From NCBI GenBank assembly GCA_008501765.1, contig QQUE01000007.1, forward strand, positions 670,186 through 734,185: a stretch of DNA of 64,000 bases, given 5' to 3'. Shown in pieces: positions 34,086-43,458 of the stretch (positions within the stretch are counted from its first letter, which is position 1; each line of letters opens with the position of its first letter). Made by a program: the position numbers and the translations under genes. Below the pieces are notes generated by a model, which saw only the letters and a program-made list of their open reading frames with translations, did not search any database and had not been told where the DNA came from. The DNA is from Calditrichota bacterium. Lineage in GTDB: Bacteria > Zhuqueibacterota > Zhuqueibacteria > Zhuqueibacterales > Geothermadaptataceae.

Positions 34086-36785
34086 CTAAAACGTGACACC
34101 AACGCCAAATTTTATCAGACGTGGGGCAGAATACGCTGAAGGATTCTGTATGGTATCCTCAAACGTATTAAAATCGCTGCGATGACCGGCAATGTCAGCA
34201 TCTGTTATAATACTACGATAAGCTCGCCCGGTATTGCCGTTGACCCAATTCTCATTCAAACGATCGAGAAAATTATATACCTGCAAGGTAAATCGCAAGC
34301 CCACACCATGACTCAAATTCCATTTATAATAGGCATTTATATCGACATCAAAAACGCTTGGCATCCAGTCGTTATTTTCATACAAATTAACACGCGACAA
34401 TATTGATTCTGTAAGCGGCGAATAGGAATAAGGCGAACCAGAGCCATAAGATAAAATGGATGTTAGACCATAATTTGGCTGATTATATCCGACCGTGAAG
34501 TTAAATGTATGACGCTGATCCCACGACATTGGTATGAGTCTTGGAATTGGATCTTTGCTATCACCTGCGCGGTCGAAAGTTTGTGTAGGGTTATCAGCGT
34601 TCCCCCTGGTGAACTGCAATGTATAATTCAAAACAGCTGAAACAGGTCCCTGATTATAATCATATTTTAATTCAAGTCCCTTGACGCTGCCGTAATCTTT
34701 GTTATCGTATAATCCATAGCGAATTTGATTAAAAGTCGTGACTACTTTTGCACCAAGTAGGTCATAAATATCGCGATAAAAGAGCGCCACTTCCAGTCCC
34801 ATGTTATCCATGAGTTGTTGCCATAAACCGACTTCATACTGGACAGTTTTCTGCGCTTTTAATTGGGCGTTACCCATCGTGGTTTCATAATTGGTAGGCG
34901 CTACCCGAAAGGAGCTGTTTTCATACAAAGCAAACAGTGGTGGCATTTGAAAGAAATGGCCATAACTAAACCGTAAAAGTGCCGCTTCGCCAAGTTGATA
35001 AGATAATCCCAGCCGCGGGCTCAACTGTACTTGCGGCTTGGCGTCTGGATAAGTCGATTGCCGCTCAGGATGTTCCGGGTAGCTGAGTTGGTTAGCAGGA
35101 TTACGTCTTTCCGAAGGATAGACAGATGCCGGATCAAAATAATCGTAGCGCAAGCCAAGATTAACGACCATTTCGCTAAATTCCATTTTATCCTGCACGT
35201 AGGCAGCAAACTCAACTGGTTTAACATGGTAAATATCTGAATAAACGGTTGAATCCGGTAATGTGACTGGTTCATATAGAAAAAATTCCAGATCTGTACC
35301 ATAATATTTATTCCGAATCTGCACATTTTCAACATCGAGATCATGCTCTGTGTAGAGCAGTCCTGTTTTAATACTGTGTTTTTTATTAATCTGCCAGGTA
35401 AAATCCCACTTTAAATTTGTATCGATGAGTGTACGCTCGTTATGGTCTTTATTCTGTCCGCCGGTCCAGAAACCGGGGCCGGTATCATCGTGAAAAAGAT
35501 CGTGAACATATCCAGTATCGAATGGATCTTCGAAAACGTACCAACCGGAAAAGTTATCAATGCGAGATAATTTCAATTCATAGAACATTCTTTCGGACAA
35601 AAGATGATTCACCTGAAGCGTGTTCATTTTGGAATCCCGGTGCGAGGCCGGCTTACCATCAGGATTGTATTTAAATCCATGGTCATAATCTCTCCAGGTA
35701 TCTTTATTATAAGTGGAGAGAAATGAGACACGCAATGCATCTGTAATATGGGCTGTCAATTTGCCCATTACGGAAAAATTTTCATCGCGATCCATCGGTA
35801 CATAGGCGCTGTCCCCAGTCGCCTGCGAAAACCATAAGCTTGGATCATCACCCCGGAAATTGCTAAAATTATCAACATCAAATCTGCGAATTCCATAGAG
35901 ATGATTTTTGTTATCCTGTGAGCGGATATTTGTAAAAAAAGTTAATTTGTTTGTAAAAAGAGGGCCGCTTAAACTGGCTTTATAATCCTGGTTTCGTAAG
36001 AAATCGACTTCATCGAGTCCATACCAGATATCGTTATTTCCAGTCAGATAGCCACCCCATTCACTGGAAAAAGATCCATGAAATTCTGAGCCGCCATCTT
36101 TGGTAACTGCGTTGACAATTCCACTCATCGCGCGCCCGTACTCGGCATTAAAAGTTCCGGTGATGACTTCCAAATCCTGTATAGATTCCGGTTCGAGATC
36201 CACTGTTCTATACTGACCGTCAAAAACCTCATCCACCTGTAATCCATCGATCATGTATGAGACTTCTGTCACACGACCACCCCGGAAATGCCCTTTCACG
36301 ACACCCGCCTGCATTTCCACAACTGCGGCTACATCGGATACCGGAAGAATTTCAATAGATTCAGCTGAGACATTACGAATGGAACTGGTCTGATCTTTTT
36401 TAATTCCCATTTTAGAAGCTGTAATGATGATCTCTTCGCCACTCAACACTTCGTCCTGCATTTGCACATCAACTGTAACAGTTCTATTTACAGAGACAGT
36501 AAGATCGGCTATTTTCTTGGTGCCGTAACCCATCATCCGAAAAGTAAGGCTGTATTTTCCGGGAGGCATATTTAATATGACATATTCGCCGTTGAGATCA
36601 GCCGCTGCACCCCTGTTCGTGCCATCGATAACGACAGATGCGCCAGCAAGTGCCTCTCCTGTGCGTTCCTCGGTTATTCTACCTTTTATTTTACCGGTTG
36701 TCTGGGCAATTATTTCTGTACTAAAACTGCAGCACAAAACAGTTGAGACAATGAAAAAAACACGTAAGTTTTTATAAAATTTCAT
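34086..36785 (-). CDS. TonB-dependent outer membrane receptor (carboxypeptidase-regulatory-like N-terminus)
   Basis: 899-aa receptor. A signal peptide is followed by a CarboxypepD_reg-like beta-sandwich (about 30-120, 'GKIKGRITEERTGEALAGASV'). A plug domain comes next (about 130-250, with 'GFNAEYGRAMSGIVNAVTK'-like content), then a 22-strand-type barrel to the C-terminus, ending FGVGVTF. It probably takes up oligosaccharides released by the adjacent glycan-degrading enzymes; the substrate is inferred from neighbours. It heads the TonB/1146-aa/PorV-like transcript. A 322-bp gap with a perfect palindrome lies upstream. Confidence 0.9.
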   Translation of the reverse strand: MKFYKNLRVFFIVSTVLCCSFSTEIIAQTTGKIKGRITEERTGEALAGASVVIDGTNRGAAADLNGEYVILNMPPGKYSLTFRMMGYGTKKIADLTVSVNRTVTVDVQMQDEVLSGEEIIITASKMGIKKDQTSSIRNVSAESIEILPVSDVAAVVEMQAGVVKGHFRGGRVTEVSYMIDGLQVDEVFDGQYRTVDLEPESIQDLEVITGTFNAEYGRAMSGIVNAVTKDGGSEFHGSFSSEWGGYLTGNNDIWYGLDEVDFLRNQDYKASLSGPLFTNKLTFFTNIRSQDNKNHLYGIRRFDVDNFSNFRGDDPSLWFSQATGDSAYVPMDRDENFSVMGKLTAHITDALRVSFLSTYNKDTWRDYDHGFKYNPDGKPASHRDSKMNTLQVNHLLSERMFYELKLSRIDNFSGWYVFEDPFDTGYVHDLFHDDTGPGFWTGGQNKDHNERTLIDTNLKWDFTWQINKKHSIKTGLLYTEHDLDVENVQIRNKYYGTDLEFFLYEPVTLPDSTVYSDIYHVKPVEFAAYVQDKMEFSEMVVNLGLRYDYFDPASVYPSERRNPANQLSYPEHPERQSTYPDAKPQVQLSPRLGLSYQLGEAALLRFSYGHFFQMPPLFALYENSSFRVAPTNYETTMGNAQLKAQKTVQYEVGLWQQLMDNMGLEVALFYRDIYDLLGAKVVTTFNQIRYGLYDNKDYGSVKGLELKYDYNQGPVSAVLNYTLQFTRGNADNPTQTFDRAGDSKDPIPRLIPMSWDQRHTFNFTVGYNQPNYGLTSILSYGSGSPYSYSPLTESILSRVNLYENNDWMPSVFDVDINAYYKWNLSHGVGLRFTLQVYNFLDRLNENWVNGNTGRAYRSIITDADIAGHRSDFNTFEDTIQNPSAYSAPRLIKFGVGVTF

Positions 36786-37010
36786 TCGTATTATCTCGGC
36801 TTAATAATAGCTCTATGGAAGGTCATTTTTTCAATCATGAAATCCACTCTTTTCCTAACTTCTCCTCATCCGTACATGCTTAATCATCATATTCTTAGCA
36901 CTAAATGACGCTTCCAAGAGCTATTTTTGATTCATTTTACAACATTTGTAAATTTAGTTTAACGTTTTTCATCAAACTTACTTCATAGGGCGAAGTATGG
37001 CTCCAGTATC

Positions 37011-37042
37011 TTGATTCCATCACTCTGGAGTGATGGAATCAA
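37011..37042. promoter_or_regulatory. Perfect 15-bp palindrome in the 36786-37107 gap
   Basis: TTGATTCCATCACTC, two bases, then its exact reverse complement GAGTGATGGAATCAA. It is upstream of the TonB gene and downstream of the CBM protein gene. It could be an operator for a dimeric regulator, a terminator without T-run for the upstream gene, or a small relative of the GGAATC-type repeats in this window. No convincing -35/-10 pair was found by eye in the rest of the gap. Confidence 0.55.
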
Positions 37043-37107
37043 TCTAACTGAAAAACACCGCGATATTATCGCTAAAAAGCAACGATCTCATCGCGGGTTA
37101 TTTGATA

Positions 37108-39666
37108 CTATTTCATCAATACCATTTTCTTCGTCTGCTTATAATTGCCAGCCTGAATACTGTAGAAATAGACGCCTGAAACAAGATTAGAAGCATTCAA
37201 GGTCAATTTATGCGTTCCAGCAGGCTGTTGCGATTGCAGCAGCGTCTGTACTTTTTGACCCAGCATATTGTAAAGAACAACCTTTACATTTTCGGCTGTT
37301 GGCAGAGAATAAGAAATGGTTGTTTCCGGATTAAATGGATTTGGATAATTCTGATTCAATGCAAATCCGGCTGGTACGACATCTGTATTTTCTTCAACCG
37401 AAGTTGGGACAAACTGATCGCCAATCCAGGTGTATGACCAGTTACGAGGTGATTGCCAGGAATTATCCATATTCAATGGTGAAAAACTCAAAACTCCATC
37501 ACGGACATTGTTGGCATCAGCATCGTGGATAGCAATGTCGATAGGAATACGCATACCATTTACAGGGACAAATGGTGTATCGCCTTCAGCCTGCAAATCA
37601 GCAATTTTTACTCGGGCTTCCATAACCCAGTCAGGGTTGAATCCTTCAAAATGGTAATCCGAAGAATCAACACTCATTTTTACACTGGTTCCATCGAGGT
37701 CACTGGCTTTGAATGCGATTGAATAATCAGGAAATTCACCGCCACCACGGCCGCTTTTCTGACCAGTACGGCTATCAAATAATCCAAACCACATTTCTAT
37801 AGCATCATCCAACCACCAATCGCCTGCTGGTTCAAACGAGAAGACGTTATCGATAACATCAGCAGCAAAATAGAGGTATTCATTATCAACAGCAATGTAA
37901 ACAGTGGCTGTTAAATCATCATCATTGTCAAATTCGCCTATGGCAATATGCGTATCTGATTGTTTAAAAACAAACGGTTGGATTCCTGCGTCTGTCCATT
38001 CGGTAAAATCACCATCGGCAACAAAATTGGTTGGTACTGTAAGTGAAACCGTAGGTACACCTTTAGCCATATTCGTGACAGCGCCATCTGAGTAACCAAC
38101 TTCACCTGGATTCTTCGCTTTGTCTGTTGCCCTGACAGCATAATAATAATCAACTGATGTGTCCACAAGTGGGTAATTTATGTAATGAGTAGCTACCTGG
38201 ATACCACGTGCGACACCATATGCAATTTGTTCAACATTTGGATCCGTTATTTCGACGATTTCTTCCGTGCTGGCATAAACATCATATTTCTCATCAGATT
38301 CACCAGGGACATCCTGCCAGATTACGAGATTAAAATAATTATCTGGCGCTGCAGTGATGCCTTCTACCGCTACTGGACCTATCAGATCGGTTTCACGGTA
38401 ACCAGCGAGTTCAAAATTATCGAGCAACAATGTGCCCTGTGATATTGTTCCCTGTTGTGCAGCAGAAAAGGCAATTTCATATTCTTTGATTTTATCAAGG
38501 TCAAACACCGAATTTCCCAGTGCACCACCCCATTGTGGATTATTAAAACCTTCGGCATTTGGCGCGCCACCGATGCCTCTATCTTCGAGAGGAATCAATA
38601 ATTTATGCCATCCAGCTGTCGTATCGAGCATAACATTATTTTCATAAAACCATACTTCATCCTGATCATCGCCTTCAGAGTATTCATGTAATTGCAGACG
38701 GAATACGACATTTCCGGGCTGATCAGATGCAACAAGGTTATTATACCAAAGAGATAAATGGGTATTTCCAGACATATCTGGCAGAAATTCATCACCACCA
38801 AATTTCATCGCAACAAAACCTCCCCAACCCTGATCCGCGTCAACTTTCCAATCAATTTGTGCTGATGCAGTTTCAACTGTATTTTCAGAATTATCAGTAA
38901 CGGTCACGGCACTTGTGCCTGTACCTTCTACCGTGAAAGCAGCATCTGCACCGGCTGTGTCAAAAAAGTTAAGGACAGGTTGCGTATGTCCAACAACACG
39001 AAGATTATCAAAATAAATGGTGCCAGTAGCCGTTCCGGAATTACCTGGGTCGCTGGCATTGTGCAGAGAGCCATCAATGGAAAATTCGAATTTATAAGCT
39101 ACAATTTTGTCAGGATTAAATTCAGCATTGCCACCAGCGCCGGCCCAGCCTGGCTGCCAGAATCCAATGGATTCATTTTGCGATTTAATATCACGCAATT
39201 CAAATTTCAATTCGTTCCAACCTGGCTCTGTGATATCCAAAATTTTATGATGGCTGTACCAGTATTCCGGATCATTGGGATCATCACTGCCTTCATGTAA
39301 CAGCAGACGCAACTCAACGGCGCCAACTTCAGATGAAGGTGCCGCAACATAATACCAAACACTAATATGCGTTGCGCCAGACCAATCAAAAAACTCACTG
39401 CTATCTGCGGAGTGGGTAATATTGGCAAAACCACCCCAGCCTTGCGATGCCTGAACTGTCCAGTCAAGGCGCATGGACATAGCGCCATCTTGCACTTGCT
39501 CATCGGTATAGGTAACAACAATTTGTGTTGTATCCGAACCGTCAACAATTTCATGATGCCAAAAACTCGAATCAGGCTCAACATCAAAGCCATTCACCAG
39601 TTCTTGTGCACTTGCAATCCCTGAAAAAAAGAGCATTGCAGTCAACATCAGTAAAAAGCGTTTCAT
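37108..39666 (-). CDS. Secreted multi-domain carbohydrate-binding protein with T9SS tail
   Basis: 852-aa exported protein, signal peptide about 1-20. Two similar beta-sandwich domains (about 25-235 and 240-430, each with 'W.VQASQGWGGF' or 'W.VDADQGWGGF'-type motifs and 'GTIYFDNLRV'/'GTLLLDNFEL') resemble carbohydrate-binding modules such as CBM11. A fibronectin-like linker follows. A CBM9-like domain (about 550-740, 'TATVYIAVDNEYLYFAADV') precedes the sorting tail 'NYPNPFNPETTISYSLP'. No catalytic site is seen, so a glycan-capturing surface protein is likely. GAGGAGG precedes the ATG. Confidence 0.85.
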   Translation of the reverse strand: MKRFLLMLTAMLFFSGIASAQELVNGFDVEPDSSFWHHEIVDGSDTTQIVVTYTDEQVQDGAMSMRLDWTVQASQGWGGFANITHSADSSEFFDWSGATHISVWYYVAAPSSEVGAVELRLLLHEGSDDPNDPEYWYSHHKILDITEPGWNELKFELRDIKSQNESIGFWQPGWAGAGGNAEFNPDKIVAYKFEFSIDGSLHNASDPGNSGTATGTIYFDNLRVVGHTQPVLNFFDTAGADAAFTVEGTGTSAVTVTDNSENTVETASAQIDWKVDADQGWGGFVAMKFGGDEFLPDMSGNTHLSLWYNNLVASDQPGNVVFRLQLHEYSEGDDQDEVWFYENNVMLDTTAGWHKLLIPLEDRGIGGAPNAEGFNNPQWGGALGNSVFDLDKIKEYEIAFSAAQQGTISQGTLLLDNFELAGYRETDLIGPVAVEGITAAPDNYFNLVIWQDVPGESDEKYDVYASTEEIVEITDPNVEQIAYGVARGIQVATHYINYPLVDTSVDYYYAVRATDKAKNPGEVGYSDGAVTNMAKGVPTVSLTVPTNFVADGDFTEWTDAGIQPFVFKQSDTHIAIGEFDNDDDLTATVYIAVDNEYLYFAADVIDNVFSFEPAGDWWLDDAIEMWFGLFDSRTGQKSGRGGGEFPDYSIAFKASDLDGTSVKMSVDSSDYHFEGFNPDWVMEARVKIADLQAEGDTPFVPVNGMRIPIDIAIHDADANNVRDGVLSFSPLNMDNSWQSPRNWSYTWIGDQFVPTSVEENTDVVPAGFALNQNYPNPFNPETTISYSLPTAENVKVVLYNMLGQKVQTLLQSQQPAGTHKLTLNASNLVSGVYFYSIQAGNYKQTKKMVLMK

Positions 39667-39773
39667 AAAACCTCCTCAAAGTGAAGAATATATTGGTTGA
39701 TAAAATTACATTTATTGCTTTCCAATGGCATATTTCAAAATCTGGCCTGAAAAATGGCCAATGATCACCGGGA

Positions 39774-42041
39774 TTATTTTTTGTCAAGCAAAGTGAATTT
39801 TTGTTCCAGTTCACCAATTTTAATTTTAAAATCTCCTGCCTCAACAACAGGTTTATTTTTCAATCCAATAAATGCAAGATCTTCGTTTTTTAAAACAAAT
39901 GTGACATCTTCAGATTCTCCCGGGTTCAGTTCGATCTTTTTAAATCCCTTAAGCCGCTTTGAGTAAGGAGTAACCGAAGCGTAAAGATCTGTCAAGTAAA
40001 GTTGCACAATCTCTTTTCCCTTGCGGTCTCCGGTATTCTTAACCCGCACTTGAATTTCGATGTCTTCGTTGTAATTGTATGTATCCGAATTCAGATTTAG
40101 ATCGCTGTATTCAAAGGAAGTGTAGCTCATCCCAAAGCCAAATTTAAACAATGGGTTATAAGTATTACCATCTGCAGTAACTTCACTATTTTTGTGATCG
40201 TAAAGTGTAAAATCGTTAGGGTAACGTGGGTAAGTGATCGGTAATTTTCCGGAGGGGTTTGTATCACCGGAGAGAATATTTGCTATCGCCGGGCCTCCCT
40301 CCAGTCCCGGCAAATAGGCCATAATAATTGCGGCGGCTTTGTCAGCAATTTTAGTGATCAGCCGGGGACGGCCCTGCGTTAGAACGACAATGACCGGTTT
40401 TCCCGTTTCCGCCAGGGTTTCAACCAGCTCAAGTTGCGCATCCGGCAGTGAAATATCATTGATATTGCCAGGAGTTTCGCAATAGGGTTCTTCGCCGAGA
40501 CAGGCAATAATATAGTCAACCGAGTCGGCTTGTGCTACGGCCGCGGGAATATCGAGTATTTCGGCGTGTTTTGCACCCGGCACATAACTGATATTGTTTT
40601 TCCCGAACTCATTTTGCAATGCCTCTAAAATCGTGTCTTTTTCTTTGGGATACAAACTCTCATCGTCGCCCTGCCAGGTGATTGTCCAGCCACCATTCAA
40701 AATACAAAGGCGATCTGCATTCGGTCCTGTTACAAGCAAACGGGCATCTTTTTTTAATGGAAGAATATTTTCTGCGTTTTTGAGTAGAGTTACCGCCTCT
40801 TCAGCCGCCTGCAAATTCATCGCCTGCGATTCTTTACTGGCAAAATTTTTCTTTAATGATGCATCGGGATAGGCATTTTCAAAAAGGCCAAGCTCCATTT
40901 TTGTCATCAATATGCGCCCAACTGCCTCATCAATGCGAGCCATCGGCACCTCGCCATCGTTGACAAGTTGAACGAGATGTTCATAAAAGCTATAATCGAA
41001 TGGCACCATGCTCATGTCTACACCTGCCATCACAGCTTGACGCACAGCTTCTTTTGGCGTTTCCGCTGTTTTTTCACGGCCGTGCAGGCGTTTAATATCT
41101 TCCCAATCCGAAACGACAAATCCGGTGAAACCAAGTTCATCACGCAAAATTTCCGTCAGATAATAGTGACTTCCGTGAACAGGTTCGCCATTTATTTCAG
41201 ATGAATTCACCATTAAAGTATGGGCCCCAGCGTCGACACCAGCCTTAAATATAGGGAGGTAGTGCTCCCGAAATTGGCGTGTTGGGATGTAGGCCGGTGT
41301 CCGGTCTTTTCCGGTGATTGGGGTGCTGTAGCCGATATAATGTTTTATACAGGCCGCCCCTTTTGTATTTTGCCCTATTTCATTTTCATCACCCTCGACA
41401 CCTTTCACATAAGCATATCCGAGTTCACTGGCCAGGTAGGCATCCTCGCCAAAAGTTTCCCAGAGTCTGGACCATAGCGGCTGACGTCCGGCGCCCAGCA
41501 CGGGATTAAAATTCCATGGAATTCCCGAGGCGCGCATTTCATAGGATGTTATCTCCGCACTCTTTTTCACCAACTCCGTATTCCAGGTAGCTGCCATCGA
41601 AATCGACTGTGGAAAGAGCGTCCCCCCCTTGGTGTAAGTAACACCATGGATCGCATCAATTCCATAGATAATTGGGATTCCAAGACGGCTTTCTTTTGTG
41701 GCTATATCCTGAATCTGCGAAATTATTTCATGCCAGTTTTCCAGAGAATATGCTGCGCCAGCGACATTTAATATAGAGCCGACGTTATAATCAAGAATGG
41801 CTTCACGCAACTTTTTTACATCCAATTTTTGCCATGATCCCGGATCGGACGGGATGGCGACGACTTCCAGGGTCACCTGGTTCATCTGACCAATTTTTTC
41901 CGCTAAAGTCATCTTTTGCAGCAATTCTTTCACTTTATTGTGCTGGACAGTTTTGGAATCCTCAGCCGCTAAAATAGAAATACTGGAGCTGACCAGAATA
42001 AAGAATGCAATAATCGTAAAGGCGAGTTTTTTAATTGGCAT
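39774..42041 (-). CDS. GH3 beta-glucosidase, exported
   Basis: BglX-type family 3 glycoside hydrolase. The nucleophile is D340 in 'FTGFVVSDWED' and the substrate-binding 'KHYIGY' is at 261-266 (numbering of the 783-aa track ORF). A C-terminal fibronectin III-like domain ends the protein. I start at the internal ATG 42041 (MPIKKLAFTIIAFFILVSSS), because it gives a clean signal peptide; the 28 extra codons look non-native. GGAG lies 13 nt before it, longer than ideal, so the start is tentative. It releases glucose from oligo-beta-glucans in the periplasm or at the surface. Confidence 0.9.
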   Translation of the reverse strand: MPIKKLAFTIIAFFILVSSSISILAAEDSKTVQHNKVKELLQKMTLAEKIGQMNQVTLEVVAIPSDPGSWQKLDVKKLREAILDYNVGSILNVAGAAYSLENWHEIISQIQDIATKESRLGIPIIYGIDAIHGVTYTKGGTLFPQSISMAATWNTELVKKSAEITSYEMRASGIPWNFNPVLGAGRQPLWSRLWETFGEDAYLASELGYAYVKGVEGDENEIGQNTKGAACIKHYIGYSTPITGKDRTPAYIPTRQFREHYLPIFKAGVDAGAHTLMVNSSEINGEPVHGSHYYLTEILRDELGFTGFVVSDWEDIKRLHGREKTAETPKEAVRQAVMAGVDMSMVPFDYSFYEHLVQLVNDGEVPMARIDEAVGRILMTKMELGLFENAYPDASLKKNFASKESQAMNLQAAEEAVTLLKNAENILPLKKDARLLVTGPNADRLCILNGGWTITWQGDDESLYPKEKDTILEALQNEFGKNNISYVPGAKHAEILDIPAAVAQADSVDYIIACLGEEPYCETPGNINDISLPDAQLELVETLAETGKPVIVVLTQGRPRLITKIADKAAAIIMAYLPGLEGGPAIANILSGDTNPSGKLPITYPRYPNDFTLYDHKNSEVTADGNTYNPLFKFGFGMSYTSFEYSDLNLNSDTYNYNEDIEIQVRVKNTGDRKGKEIVQLYLTDLYASVTPYSKRLKGFKKIELNPGESEDVTFVLKNEDLAFIGLKNKPVVEAGDFKIKIGELEQKFTLLDKK

Positions 42042-42266
42042 CGTGATTTTAATACTCCACATTAATATTTTAAAACAGGAATGATCTGTTGCCTTGTTAA
42101 AATTATAATTCATTATTCGTTCCAAAGTAATCTGAAAGTCAATTGGCCTTTTTTTTCAATAAGTTAGATAACTTCTTATCAGGCATGAATTATCATGTTT
42201 TTATCAAATTAATAAGCAAATGTTATCATTTTGATAAAGAAATATTAATTCATTAACTTAAAAAAC

Positions 42267-43085
42267 CTATTCAACCCATTCATACACACGAACGAAATCG
42301 ACAACCAGTTGCTGTGGAAAAATTGCGTCATCAACACCCTGTGCTCCTCCCCAGGTGCCGCCAATCGCCAGATTTAAAATAAGATGAAAATCTTTATAAA
42401 AGGGCCATTTCTCCCAACCCAAATTTTCATTGGGGGTAGAAAAATAATGGTGCTCATTCACAAATGCTTTTATTGAATCTGCTGACCATTCCAATGTGTA
42501 GGTGTTAAAATCAGACATGGCAGTAAGAACAGAAAGGGATCCACTCTTTTGGGTATTTTGCGCATGATTATATGCATTGGTATGAATGGAAGCATGAATT
42601 TTCCCGGGATAATATCCGACATGCTCCATAATATCAATTTCACCATTATCTGGCCAGCTGCCATTGCCCAGCGTCCATTCTGTTGGCAGCATCCAAATAG
42701 CAGGCCACGTTCCCCGCCCCCAGGGCAATTTGGCCCGTATTTCGAAACGGCCATAAGTCCAGTCGCCTTTGCCTTTGCTAACCAGCCGGGTTGAAGTATA
42801 GCTACTTCCCTCGTGATTTTCATGACGGGCTTCAATTGTGAGAACACCATTTCCTACTTGTGCATTTGCACCTTCAGTATAATATTGCAGTTCATTGTTT
42901 CCCCAGCCGTGGCCGCCTACATCGTACCCCCACTTGGTTGGATCCGGTTTACCAGTATTATCAAATTCATCAGCCCAGACAAGTTGCCAACCCGTCTTTT
43001 TTTCTTCTTTTGCATTGGGCGACTTTGAACTACATGCGGCCACCATTATTAAACCGCTGACTGCTAGCAAAAATATATATCGCAT
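42267..43085 (-). CDS. GH16 beta-glucanase (laminarinase-like) lipoprotein
   Basis: 272-aa family 16 enzyme with the catalytic EIDIMEH at 149-155 (nucleophile E149, acid/base E154). The lipobox VAAC places the acylated Cys at residue 18, so it is membrane-anchored. The motif with the extra Met is the beta-bulge form typical of 1,3- or 1,3(4)-beta-glucanases (known). 'ADEFD' and 'WPAIWMLP' agree. AAGGAG lies 9 nt before the ATG. With GH5 and GH3 it points to laminarin or mixed-linkage glucan as substrate. Confidence 0.93.
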   Translation of the reverse strand: MRYIFLLAVSGLIMVAACSSKSPNAKEEKKTGWQLVWADEFDNTGKPDPTKWGYDVGGHGWGNNELQYYTEGANAQVGNGVLTIEARHENHEGSSYTSTRLVSKGKGDWTYGRFEIRAKLPWGRGTWPAIWMLPTEWTLGNGSWPDNGEIDIMEHVGYYPGKIHASIHTNAYNHAQNTQKSGSLSVLTAMSDFNTYTLEWSADSIKAFVNEHHYFSTPNENLGWEKWPFYKDFHLILNLAIGGTWGGAQGVDDAIFPQQLVVDFVRVYEWVE

Positions 43086-43220
43086 AACCTGTTCTCCTTG
43101 CTGTTATTTAATAAGTTACCCCGTTGTGCATAATTCAACTGAATTCATTTCGAAAAAATTTTACTGCATAAATCAAAAAACGTTTTGTTCCGCCGGCCTT
43201 CGCTCGGCAGTTTTATAGCC

Positions 43221-43274
43221 GGACTCCACGATTTTGATAGCATGGAATCCCGATAAAAACAGTCGGGAATGACG
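43221..43274. repeat. Dispersed repeat, inverted copy, in the 43086-43458 gap
   Basis: On the minus strand CGTCATTCCCGACTGTTTTT then ATCGGGATTCCATG matches the element at 21657-21740. The remainder of this 373-bp gap holds no supported gene. A GG-N10-GC pair on the minus strand just beside it (43205-43221) has sigma-54 spacing but weak flanks. Confidence 0.55.
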
Positions 43275-43458
43275 AAAATGATGTCAATAACCGAATTTTT
43301 TAAATAATCCTGAAAACTTTCTATTTTGTACAACGGGTGAATTTATATTTTTAATTCACTACGCGTGAAAAATCGAGTACGGCAAGTCAAATTTCGCAGC
43401 CTGACCTGCGAGGATTTCTGTAAAAAAAGCACATCATACAATTTTAGAAACGCATGAT

